DNA of 11,002 nt from Salsipaludibacter sp038233055 (GCA_038233055.1 JBBSMS010000114.1:1-11002), one strand, 5' to 3'. Counted from the first letter of the stretch, positions 1 through 7,339 are shown. Notes: a model not told the origin generated them from the letters alone. Translations and numbers: made by a program.

Positions 1-278
1 GGATCCGCACGGTCACGGGCGACATGGAGGTCGTCGTCCGGGCCGCCTCGCCCGACCGGTCGAGGGGCGCCGGCGCCGGGGGGGCCCGGGCCGGCGCGGC
101 CACCGCAGGGGTGGTGGACGCCGACGGGCGGGGGCGGCCGGCGGGGCCGGGCCGGCGGCGCCGCCCACCACGGGGGGGGCCGCGCCGGCCCGGGCACCCC
201 CGGCGCCGGCGCCGATCGACCGGTCGGGCGAGGCGGCCCGGACGACGACCTCCATGTCGCCCGTGACCGTGCGGATCC
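1..278. repeat. Large inverted repeat (fold-back palindrome) at window start
   Basis: Bases 1-101 are the reverse complement of 178-278 with 98 of 101 positions matching; the mismatches I find are at 64/215, 65/214 and 83/196. The symmetric centre is near 139.5, and the inner 76 bases also show a degraded, indel-containing version of the same symmetry (for example GTGGTGG against CCACCAC). The right arm is protein-coding sequence of the caspase gene (about residues 325-358), so the left arm is a backwards copy of that coding sequence. The centre is extremely GC-rich with runs of G. A coding sequence mirrored exactly about a GC-rich hairpin, with errors concentrated at the turn, is typical of a fold-back chimera or a contig-end misassembly. 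A real hairpin telomere or invertron end is possible but less likely. Confidence 0.93.
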
Positions 279-1251
279 CGGGTTCCTCCAGCGCCACCAC
301 GGCCCCGTCGCGTTCCAGTTCCACGTCGAAGCGACTGCCGATCGGGCGCTCGAGCGTCACCCGCGGCGGTCCTTCGTGGACCAGCGTGAAGGACCGACCC
401 CCGTCGTCGGCGAACACGCGCAGCACCGGCGGCTCGCCGCGCCCGCCGGCGACCCGCACCACCACGGTGGCGGCCGGGACCTCGTCGACCACCCGATAGA
501 TGTGACGGGGTGGCGTGGACCCGACCAGGCAGTCCGGCTCCTGCGGTTCGGCGAGGTCCCGCGTGGCCTGTCCGACCGCGTCGACCAGCCAGCGCTTCAG
601 CGATCCCGCGGTCAGCGCCACGACCTGGCGTCCCGACCCGTCCAGCGCCGGTTCGACGGCAGCAGAGGGCGGGGCGTCGAGCGCGTCCAGCAGCCGATCG
701 GTGAACACGCCGAAGGCCTCGACGGCGTCGGTGGGGGCCCGTTCCCGAGCGACGAACCCCGGGCGCGTCGCGAGGAAGCGGTCCACCTCCACGTCGGTGT
801 CCAACCCGGCGTCCGGGAAGACCACGTAGCCCTCCATGCCCAGGCGGGCAGCGCCCACCGCAGTGCGGCAGGCGTCCGCGAACACCGCCACGTGAGGGAT
901 TCCCGACGTGCGGGCCAGTCGCAGGCTGGCGTCGACGTTGACCGACTCGTTGGGGTTGTCCGGTCCGGCCGACAGCAGCCAGAAGTCCAGCGCCGCTCCC
1001 TTGGCGACCCCGTGGCCGGCGAAGAACAACACCAGTCGGTCGACGTCGCCGGCCGCGACGGCCTGCTGGACGGCGTCGTAGATCGATGCGGCCGCGACCG
1101 TGGTGCCGTCGTCGTCGACCAGTGCAGTGACCTCGTAGCCGCTGGCCTCGGCCCAGGCGGCGGCTCGCCGGGCGTCGGTGCGGGCACCGGGGAGTTCCGG
1201 CAGGTCGCCGGACGCCCCGACCCCGACGACCACCGCGACTCGACGACTCAT
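13..1251 (-). CDS. Caspase-family (peptidase C14) protein, C-terminus unreliable
   Basis: A cytoplasmic caspase-like cysteine protease with no signal peptide or membrane segment. The domain starts almost at once (MSRRVAVVVGVGASGDLP). It carries the catalytic histidine in FFAGHG (His80) and the catalytic cysteine in FADACRT (Cys128), the two hallmarks of clan CD caspase/metacaspase folds. The stretch around 160-190 (ATRPGF...AFGVFT..LLDAL) is typical of bacterial caspase-family proteins after the catalytic cysteine. Residues about 245-345 look beta-rich and are not recognised. I chose the ATG at 1251 because the fold begins there; a longer frame to 1332 would overlap the lipoprotein gene and adds only Arg-rich residues. 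No strong Shine-Dalgarno is visible, so translation may be coupled to the gene ending at 1286, 34 bases upstream. Downstream of residue 345 (base 217) the frame enters the fold-back palindrome, so the Pro/Arg-rich tail and the stop at 13 are probably artefacts and the true 3' end is unknown. Confidence 0.85.
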   Translation of the reverse strand: MSRRVAVVVGVGASGDLPELPGARTDARRAAAWAEASGYEVTALVDDDGTTVAAASIYDAVQQAVAAGDVDRLVLFFAGHGVAKGAALDFWLLSAGPDNPNESVNVDASLRLARTSGIPHVAVFADACRTAVGAARLGMEGYVVFPDAGLDTDVEVDRFLATRPGFVARERAPTDAVEAFGVFTDRLLDALDAPPSAAVEPALDGSGRQVVALTAGSLKRWLVDAVGQATRDLAEPQEPDCLVGSTPPRHIYRVVDEVPAATVVVRVAGGRGEPPVLRVFADDGGRSFTLVHEGPPRVTLERPIGSRFDVELERDGAVVALEEPGIRTVTGDMEVVVRAASPDRSIGAGAGGARAGAAPPVVGGAAGPAPPAAPARRRPPPLRWPRRPGPPRRRRPSTGRARRPGRRPPCRP

Positions 1252-1285
1252 CGCGGTCGCCGTCCGGCCGGCACGGCGACGTCGC

Positions 1286-2752
1286 TCACGGGGCCTCCAG
1301 GTCGAAGCCCGCGTTGGAGCAGTGGCTGGCAAGGACCGGGACGTGGCCCGGCAGGACCAGGCAGTAGCGGCCGGCCGGGTCCGCCGGCGCGGTCACCAGT
1401 TCGTACACCGACTGACCGTCGTCGTCGACCGTGGCGGCGGGGGCTGCCCCGACCCAGTCCCACCCGGGGGAGCCTTCGGCGCCCCGGTAGGCCTGCAGGG
1501 CCACCTCCTCACCGGCCTCGAAGCCGGACAGCCCGACGCGGACCGGCGCGCCCGCCGACACCGACGGTTCGCCCAGGACGGCCACGCGGGGCGACGTCGC
1601 CGGGACCACGGTCACCGTGTCGCTCGCCCGGTGCGCGCCGCCGTCCACCGTCACCACCGCCACGCCCGGTGCGGTGCCGGGGTCGGGCACCCAGACCACG
1701 CTCAGTTCCCCCGCCGCATCGACCTGCACCTGCGTGTCGACCTGCGTGGTCCCGTCGGCATCGACGATCGTCAGGTGGACGAGGGCATCACGGGCCCACC
1801 CGACCCCGCAGGCGACGTTGTCGGCCAGCACGATCGCCTCGAAGTCGAGGGCGGCGGGCGGCACGGGGAGCACCTGGTCCTCGTCGGTGGTGGGGTCCAA
1901 CTCGATACGCAGGTCGTCCCAGTCGCCCGCGTCGAGCGCGTCGACCCGACGGACCCCACCATCGACCTCGACCAGTTCCAGGTCGCCGTCCGCGGCTCCG
2001 TCACCGGTCCCCCCGACGAACGGCAGCAGGACGTCCGACGGCAGGGTCACGAGGTCGCGCAGGACCGTCGTGTCCAGGACCTGTTCGTCGGTCGGCACCT
2101 CGTCGAGTGGGACCAGGTCGAGGTCGGCGGACGGCACGTCGCGGGTCCGGGTGGCCGTGGGCGGCGGTGGGAGCCGTGACGGGATGGCGTCCCAGACCAC
2201 GCCGCCGACCTGGAACCCGGACACGTCGAGGTCGGCGTCGCGACTCGCGAGGCGCCCGACGGTCATGGCCTCGACCAGCTCCGGGTACAGCACGAGCACC
2301 GGGAAGTCCGCTCCGGTCGGGGCCGACGGACCGGCGAGGGTGACGACGCACTGGGCGTACTGGAAGGCCATCCCCGAGGCATCGAAGTGGGCGACCACGG
2401 ACGCCGGCGGGGTGCCGCCCAGCCACCCCCCGGCCTCGGTCCGGACCTCGGACTCGGTCTCGGTCTCGGTCCCGGCCACGGTCTCGGTCCCGGCCACGGT
2501 GGCCGTCTCGGAGGCGGTCCCGGCCACGGTGGCCGTCTCGGAGGCGGACCTGGTGGCCTCGGACGTCGAAGCGGTGCTGCCGTCGGCAGTCGGGCTCATG
2601 CTCGGGTCCGATGCGGTGGGCGTCGCCCTGGGCGTCGCCGACACGCTGGGGTCGGTGGTCGGCGTTGGGGGATCGCCCGCCCCGCCGCCACATCCGGCGG
2701 CGACCACGAGCGCGCCGCCGACGACGACCGACCACACCCGCCCCTTGTGCAT
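1286..2752 (-). CDS. Lipoprotein with Ser/Thr-rich stalk and Ig-like modules
   Basis: An exported, lipid-anchored protein of unknown function (488 residues). The N-terminus has a short basic region, a hydrophobic segment and a lipobox VAAGC with the modified cysteine at residue 21. Residues about 25-105 form a Thr/Ser/Ala/Glu stalk that includes two copies of SETATVAGT and is encoded by tandem DNA repeats. After this comes a globular region (about 110-310) that I do not recognise. Two beta-rich segments follow (about 315-385 and 388-470); the second contains GLSGFEAGEEVAL, like the G-F-x-x-G-E-x-V signature of Ig-like modules in actinobacterial surface proteins. A GTG codon at 2755 is in frame directly before the ATG. 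I prefer the ATG because GGGAGG (2758-2763) lies 5 bases from it, too close to the GTG. The gene sits between a CHAT protease gene and a caspase gene in the same direction, so it may be the envelope partner of those proteases; this is inference. Confidence 0.85.
   Translation of the reverse strand: MHKGRVWSVVVGGALVVAAGCGGGAGDPPTPTTDPSVSATPRATPTASDPSMSPTADGSTASTSEATRSASETATVAGTASETATVAGTETVAGTETETESEVRTEAGGWLGGTPPASVVAHFDASGMAFQYAQCVVTLAGPSAPTGADFPVLVLYPELVEAMTVGRLASRDADLDVSGFQVGGVVWDAIPSRLPPPPTATRTRDVPSADLDLVPLDEVPTDEQVLDTTVLRDLVTLPSDVLLPFVGGTGDGAADGDLELVEVDGGVRRVDALDAGDWDDLRIELDPTTDEDQVLPVPPAALDFEAIVLADNVACGVGWARDALVHLTIVDADGTTQVDTQVQVDAAGELSVVWVPDPGTAPGVAVVTVDGGAHRASDTVTVVPATSPRVAVLGEPSVSAGAPVRVGLSGFEAGEEVALQAYRGAEGSPGWDWVGAAPAATVDDDGQSVYELVTAPADPAGRYCLVLPGHVPVLASHCSNAGFDLEAP
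2465..2548. repeat. Tandem repeats coding the lipoprotein stalk
   Basis: Two adjacent 30-bp units (2489-2518 and 2519-2548) differ at only one position and encode two SETATVAGT-type blocks. Shorter partial copies containing TCGGTCCCGGCCACGG lie just before them from about 2465. All units keep the reading frame, so unit gain or loss would change stalk length without breaking the gene. Confidence 0.8.
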
Positions 2753-2772
2753 CACGACCTCCCGACCCGCCC

Positions 2773-2802
2773 ATCATGCGTCCGGAGGCACGCATCGGTC
2801 AA
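2773..2802 (-). promoter_or_regulatory. Candidate promoter for the lipoprotein-caspase pair
   Basis: Read on the minus strand, TTGACC (2797-2802) and CATGAT (2773-2778) are separated by 18 bases and resemble the -35 and -10 boxes of a housekeeping sigma factor (5/6 and 4/6 matches). The predicted start near 2766 would leave a leader of about 14 bases carrying the GGGAGG ribosome site of the lipoprotein gene. It lies in the 92-base gap after the CHAT gene, so the last two genes could be transcribed independently of it. Sequence resemblance only. Confidence 0.4.
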
Positions 2803-2844
2803 GGTGATACCCCGGCGCGGTCCCCGTGTCGTCGCCCCGCGTGG

Positions 2845-5394
2845 TCAGGACGCCGCCAGGTCACACTCGCCCCGCGCGCGCTCCGCGGCGATGCGGTCGC
2901 GTTGGTCCCCGTCGACCAGGTCGATGGCCTGCGCGAACGCGTCGTCGGCCGCCGCCCGGTCGTCCCGGTCGAGGTGGAGGCACGCCAACGTCTCCCACTG
3001 CACGGCCTCGCGTGCGTCGGTCGTGGCCAGGGTCGCCGCCTCCTCCAGCAACGGCACCGCCTCGTCGAGGCGACCGTCGAGTTGCCAGGCCTGCACGGCG
3101 AGCAACCCGTCGGCGAGCCCGGCCAGCCCACGGACGCGCTCGTTGCCGTCGGCATGGGCGGCGACCACACGGCGCAGGGCCGTGGTGGCATCGGCGCGGG
3201 CCGCAAGGCCGGCGCCCTGCTGGCACAGGGCGAGGCGGCCCCGCGCGTAGTCCACCTTCACCTCGAGGTCGGCGTCGTCGGGGGTCGGGATCGAGACCGC
3301 CGCGAACGCCTCGTCGGCTCCCGCGAGGCCTTCGGCGTCCACCGTCGCGGCCGTGCAGGAACCACGGGCCCGGTCCCACGCCACCTCCGCCAGGCCGTAC
3401 CTCGCCCGCCCACCGTCCGGGTGAAACGCCAGCGCGGCCTCGTAGCGGACCTCCGCGGCGTCCAGGTCACCGGCCTGGGCCGCGGCCTTGCCACGGAACA
3501 CCTCCAGCACGGCGCCCGATCGGCCCCGGCCCCACACGTCGACGTCCGCAGCGGCGTCGAAGCGGTCACCGGCCCCCGCCGGATCGCCGGTGGCGAACAG
3601 GCTCAGCCCGGCGACCAGGTCCGCCAGCGCCCGGGTCCGGGCCACCGCAAGGTCCTCCAGCGCCGCGACGTCGGTGACTGCGGCCGGACGGAAGCGTTCG
3701 GGTGGTCCAAGCGCGTGGGCGCCGGTCAGTTCGGTGGCAGCCAGCAGGCGCCGGTCGGCGATCCAGAAGGTCGGGACGAAGCGGGCCCCGTTGGCGTCGC
3801 CCTCCAGGCGGGCACTCACCACCACGTCGGCCCGCAGGTCGGCGGCCACGGCCTCGGCTGCGCTGGCGCGGGCACCGTCGTCGTCGCCCACGACGGTGCC
3901 GACGTCCGCCGGGCCCCGCAGTTCCACCGACAACCCGGTCGCGTCCCGGTCGAGTTCGGTCGCCAGCGCATCGTGCACCTTCGCGGCCAGTTCAGAGGCC
4001 TGGCCCTCCAGGCCGGGGTCGCCGGTGAAGTCGGCGACCGCCACGTTGAAGCCAGTCTCGCCCATCGGTTCGGGGCCGGCCAGCAGGGGTCCGAGGACCT
4101 GCCACAGGACCACCAGGCTGGCCAGCGTCGCCAGCACCGCGGCCGCCCCCGGGACCGGGTGGTCCAGGGGCCAGCGCCACCACGGGGCCGGTGGCTCGAC
4201 GACCGGCGTGAGCAGGGCCACCTCCCGGGAGCGCAGCCAACACACCGGCAACGCGATGTCGGGCGACACGCCGGGGTCGTTCGCACCTATCAGGCGGCGT
4301 GCGTCGGTCAGGGCGACATCGACCGGCCGCAGGTCGGCGATCGCGGCGTAGAAGTCGCGCGCCACCTGGACCGCGAGGTCGTCGGCGACCGCGGTCTGCA
4401 TGCCGACCAGTGCCGGGACCCGGGCGCCGTGGACCAGCGCCCGGGCGAAGTCGTCGGTCCCGTCGGTCCCGGGTCGCAGCGCGCCACAGACGTTGAGGAA
4501 CACCAACGACAGGTGCTGGTCCGCGACCAGGTCGCGCAACTGCCCCGGCGACACGTCGACCGGGCCGTGCCAGTCGTCCTCCAGCACCACGGTCGGCGTC
4601 CCGTCGGCCGCGCGCCGGCCATGGCCGACCAGGTGCAGCACGTCGACGCCGCCGTCCTCGCGCAGGGCATCCAGCAGGCCCGGCACGGTGGCGTGGTCCA
4701 GGGTCGACACCTCCAACCGTTCGGCCGCGACCAGGGGCTGGAGTTCCCGCTGGATCGCCTCGACCTCGGCCGCACCGTCCAGTTCCTCGACGCCGTCCGG
4801 ACCGGCGACCGCGACCAGCACGCGGACCGGCGGGGTGGCGGCGACACCCCGGACCGCCCCGTCGATGTTCAGATCGCGCACCAACGGGCCCCCGAGCGCC
4901 AGGAACGCGTCCTCCTCCGGGTCGTGGAGCAATTCCAACGGAAGCCGCGCGACCTCGGGGTCGTCCACGACCAGTCGCAACCGCACCTCGTCGTCGACCC
5001 GGACCCGCCGCCATGCCGCCGCCATCGCGGGCGTGAACAGTGCCGCGAACAACCGGTCCCCCACGGCCACCGGCCCACCGTGGGCCGCGACCCCGTCCAG
5101 GCCGGCGAGCGCCAGCAGGTCGGCGTCGACGACCAGGGCGCCCAGTTCCGTGACGCCCCCCTCGACCCGCAACGTGACCGTCCGAGCCGACGCATCGACC
5201 CCGCCGTCGGGGGCGTCCCCGTCGACCGTGGAATCCGGGTGCGGGACGGACAGGCCGGGCGTCGAGCCCGCGCTGTCGGCGGCCGCCGAGCCCGTGCTGT
5301 CGCTGGTCGCCGAGCCCGTGCCGTCGCTGGTCGCGGTCGGTGTGACGCCCGGACCGGAACCGCGAGCGAAGACGTGGACCTCGACGTCCCACAT
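2845..5394 (-). CDS. Membrane-anchored CHAT-domain protease with TolB-like region and TPR repeats
   Basis: An 849-residue protein. Residues about 70-400 form a CHAT (caspase HetF associated with TPRs) domain: LPLELLHDP at 151-159 is the usual N-terminal motif, HLVGHG holds the catalytic His258, and FLNVCGA holds the catalytic Cys303. A single hydrophobic helix spans about 413-438. Beyond it, residues about 446-560 resemble the TolB-like/adenylate-cyclase-associated fold (NVAVADFTGDP, then ADVVVSARLEG). Residues about 585-845 are Ala-rich helical repeats of TPR type. There is no signal peptide. Arg and Trp precede the helix and acidic residues follow it, so I predict the CHAT domain inside and the TolB/TPR part outside. 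Residues 21-44 are a Gly/Ser/Thr insert made of three 8-residue repeats. The start at 5394 is supported by GGGAGG (5401-5406) six bases upstream. The gene lies 59 bases after the cysO stop with no clear terminator between, and is followed by the lipoprotein and caspase genes. The substrate is unknown; the caspase is an attractive but untested target. Confidence 0.9.
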   Translation of the reverse strand: MWDVEVHVFARGSGPGVTPTATSDGTGSATSDSTGSAAADSAGSTPGLSVPHPDSTVDGDAPDGGVDASARTVTLRVEGGVTELGALVVDADLLALAGLDGVAAHGGPVAVGDRLFAALFTPAMAAAWRRVRVDDEVRLRLVVDDPEVARLPLELLHDPEEDAFLALGGPLVRDLNIDGAVRGVAATPPVRVLVAVAGPDGVEELDGAAEVEAIQRELQPLVAAERLEVSTLDHATVPGLLDALREDGGVDVLHLVGHGRRAADGTPTVVLEDDWHGPVDVSPGQLRDLVADQHLSLVFLNVCGALRPGTDGTDDFARALVHGARVPALVGMQTAVADDLAVQVARDFYAAIADLRPVDVALTDARRLIGANDPGVSPDIALPVCWLRSREVALLTPVVEPPAPWWRWPLDHPVPGAAAVLATLASLVVLWQVLGPLLAGPEPMGETGFNVAVADFTGDPGLEGQASELAAKVHDALATELDRDATGLSVELRGPADVGTVVGDDDGARASAAEAVAADLRADVVVSARLEGDANGARFVPTFWIADRRLLAATELTGAHALGPPERFRPAAVTDVAALEDLAVARTRALADLVAGLSLFATGDPAGAGDRFDAAADVDVWGRGRSGAVLEVFRGKAAAQAGDLDAAEVRYEAALAFHPDGGRARYGLAEVAWDRARGSCTAATVDAEGLAGADEAFAAVSIPTPDDADLEVKVDYARGRLALCQQGAGLAARADATTALRRVVAAHADGNERVRGLAGLADGLLAVQAWQLDGRLDEAVPLLEEAATLATTDAREAVQWETLACLHLDRDDRAAADDAFAQAIDLVDGDQRDRIAAERARGECDLAAS
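5264..5335. repeat. Three 24-bp tandem repeats in the CHAT gene
   Basis: Units at 5264-5287, 5288-5311 and 5312-5335 each start with GAGCCCG on the plus strand. On the minus strand they encode the octapeptides ATSDGTGS, ATSDSTGS and AAADSAGS. The second and third units are the most alike. They form a flexible Ser/Thr/Gly linker before the CHAT domain. Confidence 0.8.
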
Positions 5395-5453
5395 CGACCA
5401 CCTCCCGGCCTGGCGTCACGCTAGGGCGTCGGGCGGGACGTCGGATGCAGCCT

Positions 5454-5726
5454 TCAACCGCCCGCGACGGCCGGGACGATCGAGACGACGTCGCCGTCGC
5501 CGACCGCGGTGTCGAGGCCGTCCTGGAAGCGGACGTCCTCGTCGCGGACGAACACGTTCACGAACCGACGCAGGTCACCGTCCTCGTCGAGGATGCGGTC
5601 GGCCAGGCCGGGGTGGGCCGCGGTCAGGCTGGCAACGATCGTGCGCAAGTCGTCACCGGCGACGTCGACCTGCGACTGGCCGTCGGTCTGCTTGCGCAGC
5701 GGGGTGGGGATGCGAACGGTGGGCAT
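5454..5726 (-). CDS. cysO: CysO-like ubiquitin-fold sulfur carrier protein
   Basis: A 90-residue beta-grasp protein of the MoaD/ThiS family that very probably carries sulfide as a C-terminal thiocarboxylate. It ends exactly in the required Gly-Gly (VPAVAGG). It matches my memory of Mycobacterium tuberculosis CysO in length and in several motifs: IPTPLR near the N-terminus, RFVNVFVRDEDVRF (54-67), then GD and AVAGG at the end. An in-frame ATG at 5795 would add 23 Arg-rich residues not expected in the family; the ATG at 5726 has GAAGGT (5734-5739) seven bases upstream. In mycobacteria CysO works with the cysteine synthase CysM and the JAMM peptidase Mec. Neither is adjacent here; the neighbour is a threonine-synthase-family enzyme 83 bases upstream in the same direction and under the same SAM riboswitch. 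The carrier may therefore feed homocysteine rather than cysteine synthesis. Activation would need a MoeB/MoeZ-type adenylyltransferase encoded elsewhere. Confidence 0.9.
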   Translation of the reverse strand: MPTVRIPTPLRKQTDGQSQVDVAGDDLRTIVASLTAAHPGLADRILDEDGDLRRFVNVFVRDEDVRFQDGLDTAVGDGDVVSIVPAVAGG

Positions 5727-5809
5727 GGCACGGACCTTCGTGGGGGTTCGGTGTCGAGTGTGCGCCCTGGCCCGGCATTCCGGGGTGATGCGCACATTCG
5801 ACGGCGGTT

Positions 5810-7087
5810 TCAGTCGAGGTGGGACAGGAAGTCGTCGAGGCCGGGGCTGACCTCGAAGGTGGGGCCGACGTGGTCGGCGATGGCCTCGACGGTCTTGTAG
5901 CCGTTGCCGGAGATGACGGCGACGGTGCGTTCGTCGCGGGCGATGTGGCCGGACTCGACCATGCGCTTGAGGTTGGCGATGGTCACGCCGCCGGCGGTCT
6001 CGGCGAACACGCCCTCGGTCTCGGCGAGCAACCGGATGCCGGCGACGATCTCGTCGTCGGGCACGTGGCCGACGGCACCGCCGGTGCGATCGGCGACCTT
6101 CAGCGCGTAGTAGCCGTCGGCCGGGTTGCCGATCGCCAGCGATCGCGCGATGGTGTCGGGACGCTGCGGCCGGACGTCAAAGGAATCGCGTTCGAAGGCC
6201 TCGGCCACGGGTGAGCAGCCGCTGGCCTGGGCACCGGAGATGCGCGGGAGGTCGCCGTCGACCAACCCGAACTCGCGGAACTCGCGGAAGCCCTTGTCGA
6301 TCTTGACCATCATGGCGCCGGAGGCGACCGGTGCGACCACGTGGTCGGGAAACTGCCAGCCGAGCTGTTCGGCGATCTCGAAGCCGATGGTCTTGGAGCC
6401 CTCGGCGTAGTAGGTGCGGAGGTTGACGTTGACGAATCCCCAGCCCTTCACGTCGGCGACCTCGGCACACAGGCGGTTGACGTCGTCGTAGGTGCCACGC
6501 ACGGTCACCAGGTTGGGGCCGTGGACCGCCGAGCCCAGGATCTTGCCGGTCTCGAGGTCGGACGGGATGAACACGTAGGCGGGCGCGCCGATGGCGGCCG
6601 CGTGGGCCGACACCGAGTTCCCGAGGTTCCCCGTCGACGCACAGGCGAAGGTGTCGATGCCCAGCGCGCGTCCGGCCGACAGCGCCACGGCCACGACCCG
6701 GTCCTTGAACGACCCGGTCGGGTTGTTGGTGTCGTCCTTGAGCCACAACTCGTCGAGCCCCAGGCGGTCGGCCAGCCGTGGGGCCCGCCGCAGCGGGCTC
6801 AGCCCCGTCCCGAGGTCGACCCGGAGGGCGGGGTCGGCCGACAGGGTCGGCAGCAGGTCCCTGTAGCGCCACAGCGACGCGGGTCCGGACTCGATGCGCT
6901 CGCGCGACACCACCGACTCGATCCGCTCGGTGTCGTAGACCACCTCCAAGGGGCCGAAGCAGACTCCGCAGACATGGCTGAGCCCGACCTCCTCGACCGC
7001 ACCACACTCCCGACAGGCCAGGCCGGTGAGGTTGGGGACCAGGGCGTCCGCAGGCGAGGTGGTGGGGGCGGCGACGGTGGCGGTCAT
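5810..7087 (-). CDS. thrC: Threonine-synthase-family PLP enzyme (possible homocysteine synthase)
   Basis: A 425-residue fold-type II PLP enzyme. The N-terminus has a rubredoxin/zinc-ribbon-like motif, Cys25-x2-Cys28 and Cys40-x2-Cys43. The PLP lysine is Lys128 in NNPTGSFKDR. The phosphate-binding loop is STGNLGNSVSAHAAAIG (151-167), and AETAGG (362-367) and SGNGYKT (393-399) are typical C-terminal motifs. By family it converts O-phosphohomoserine to threonine, in the cytoplasm. The context argues for another product: a SAM-I riboswitch lies in its leader and a CysO-like sulfur carrier gene follows. Family members are known to have switched nucleophile (cysteate synthase of methanogens). I also recall, unverified, an actinobacterial homologue called MetM that makes homocysteine from O-phosphohomoserine. 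The start at 7087 has GAGGAG (7095-7100) seven bases upstream; the longer frame to 7429 only runs through the riboswitch. The family is certain; the product is open. Confidence 0.93.
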   Translation of the reverse strand: MTATVAAPTTSPADALVPNLTGLACRECGAVEEVGLSHVCGVCFGPLEVVYDTERIESVVSRERIESGPASLWRYRDLLPTLSADPALRVDLGTGLSPLRRAPRLADRLGLDELWLKDDTNNPTGSFKDRVVAVALSAGRALGIDTFACASTGNLGNSVSAHAAAIGAPAYVFIPSDLETGKILGSAVHGPNLVTVRGTYDDVNRLCAEVADVKGWGFVNVNLRTYYAEGSKTIGFEIAEQLGWQFPDHVVAPVASGAMMVKIDKGFREFREFGLVDGDLPRISGAQASGCSPVAEAFERDSFDVRPQRPDTIARSLAIGNPADGYYALKVADRTGGAVGHVPDDEIVAGIRLLAETEGVFAETAGGVTIANLKRMVESGHIARDERTVAVISGNGYKTVEAIADHVGPTFEVSPGLDDFLSHLD

Positions 7088-7138
7088 GGGCTGGCTCCTC
7101 GCATCAGGGGGCTGACGCGGCGGGGGCCGACATGCGAA

Positions 7139-7161
7139 ACGGCCTCCCGCCGGGAGGCCGT
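7139..7161 (-). terminator. GC hairpin of the riboswitch expression platform
   Basis: A perfect 10-bp stem (ACGGCCTCCC with GGGAGGCCGT) with a 3-base loop lies between the SAM-I aptamer and the thrC ribosome site. On the minus strand it is followed by TTTCG rather than a long U run, as is common for terminators in high-GC actinobacteria. It begins 22 bases after the aptamer closes and is the best candidate for the SAM-dependent attenuator. I do not see an obvious antiterminator that pairs with its 5' arm. Confidence 0.6.
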
Positions 7162-7183
7162 GAGAACAACGCGAGGCGTCGAA

Positions 7184-7327
7184 GCTCATCGACCTCGTCC
7201 CACGTGGTTCGTGGTTCCGACGGTCCGGGTTTGGCACCAACCCCACCGACCCGAACAGATCGCACGAGGAGATGGGAGGTTGCCGAGGTGTCTGCGGGCT
7301 CCGAGCCCTCGACCTCTCTGGATGAGC
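7184..7327 (-). promoter_or_regulatory. SAM-I (S-box) riboswitch
   Basis: The minus-strand leader of the thrC-like gene carries the whole SAM-I signature in order. P1 is GCTCATC (7321-7327) paired with GATGAGC (7184-7190). It is followed by CAGAGAGG and GAGGGC, the P2 stem GGGCT/AGCCC inside GAGGT/ACCTC, then CTCGGCAACC. P3 pairs AACC-T-CCCA with TGGG-G-TTGG, and the core GGTGCCAAACCCGG follows. P4 is CCACG-aacca-CGTGG. The P2 loop bases TCGG can pair with CCGG after the core, giving the expected pseudoknot. The aptamer binds S-adenosylmethionine and in this class normally switches downstream expression off. A second hairpin at 7173-7196 overlaps the 3' strand of P1 and could be the SAM-free alternative. 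Confidence 0.93.
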
Positions 7328-7339
7328 ACCAGTCCGTCC

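Noticed and set aside
24..266. A plus-strand frame beginning MEVVVRAASPDRS, apparently a second copy of the caspase C-terminus
   Set aside because: It is the mirrored arm of the fold-back palindrome, not an independent gene.
376..2343. A 655-codon open frame on the plus strand
   Set aside because: It lies opposite the caspase and lipoprotein genes, is Arg/Pro/Gly-rich with no domain, and is a by-product of high GC content.
2611..5424. A 937-codon open frame on the plus strand
   Set aside because: It is the antisense shadow of the CHAT gene, whose minus-strand frame has catalytic motifs, a good ribosome site and family structure.
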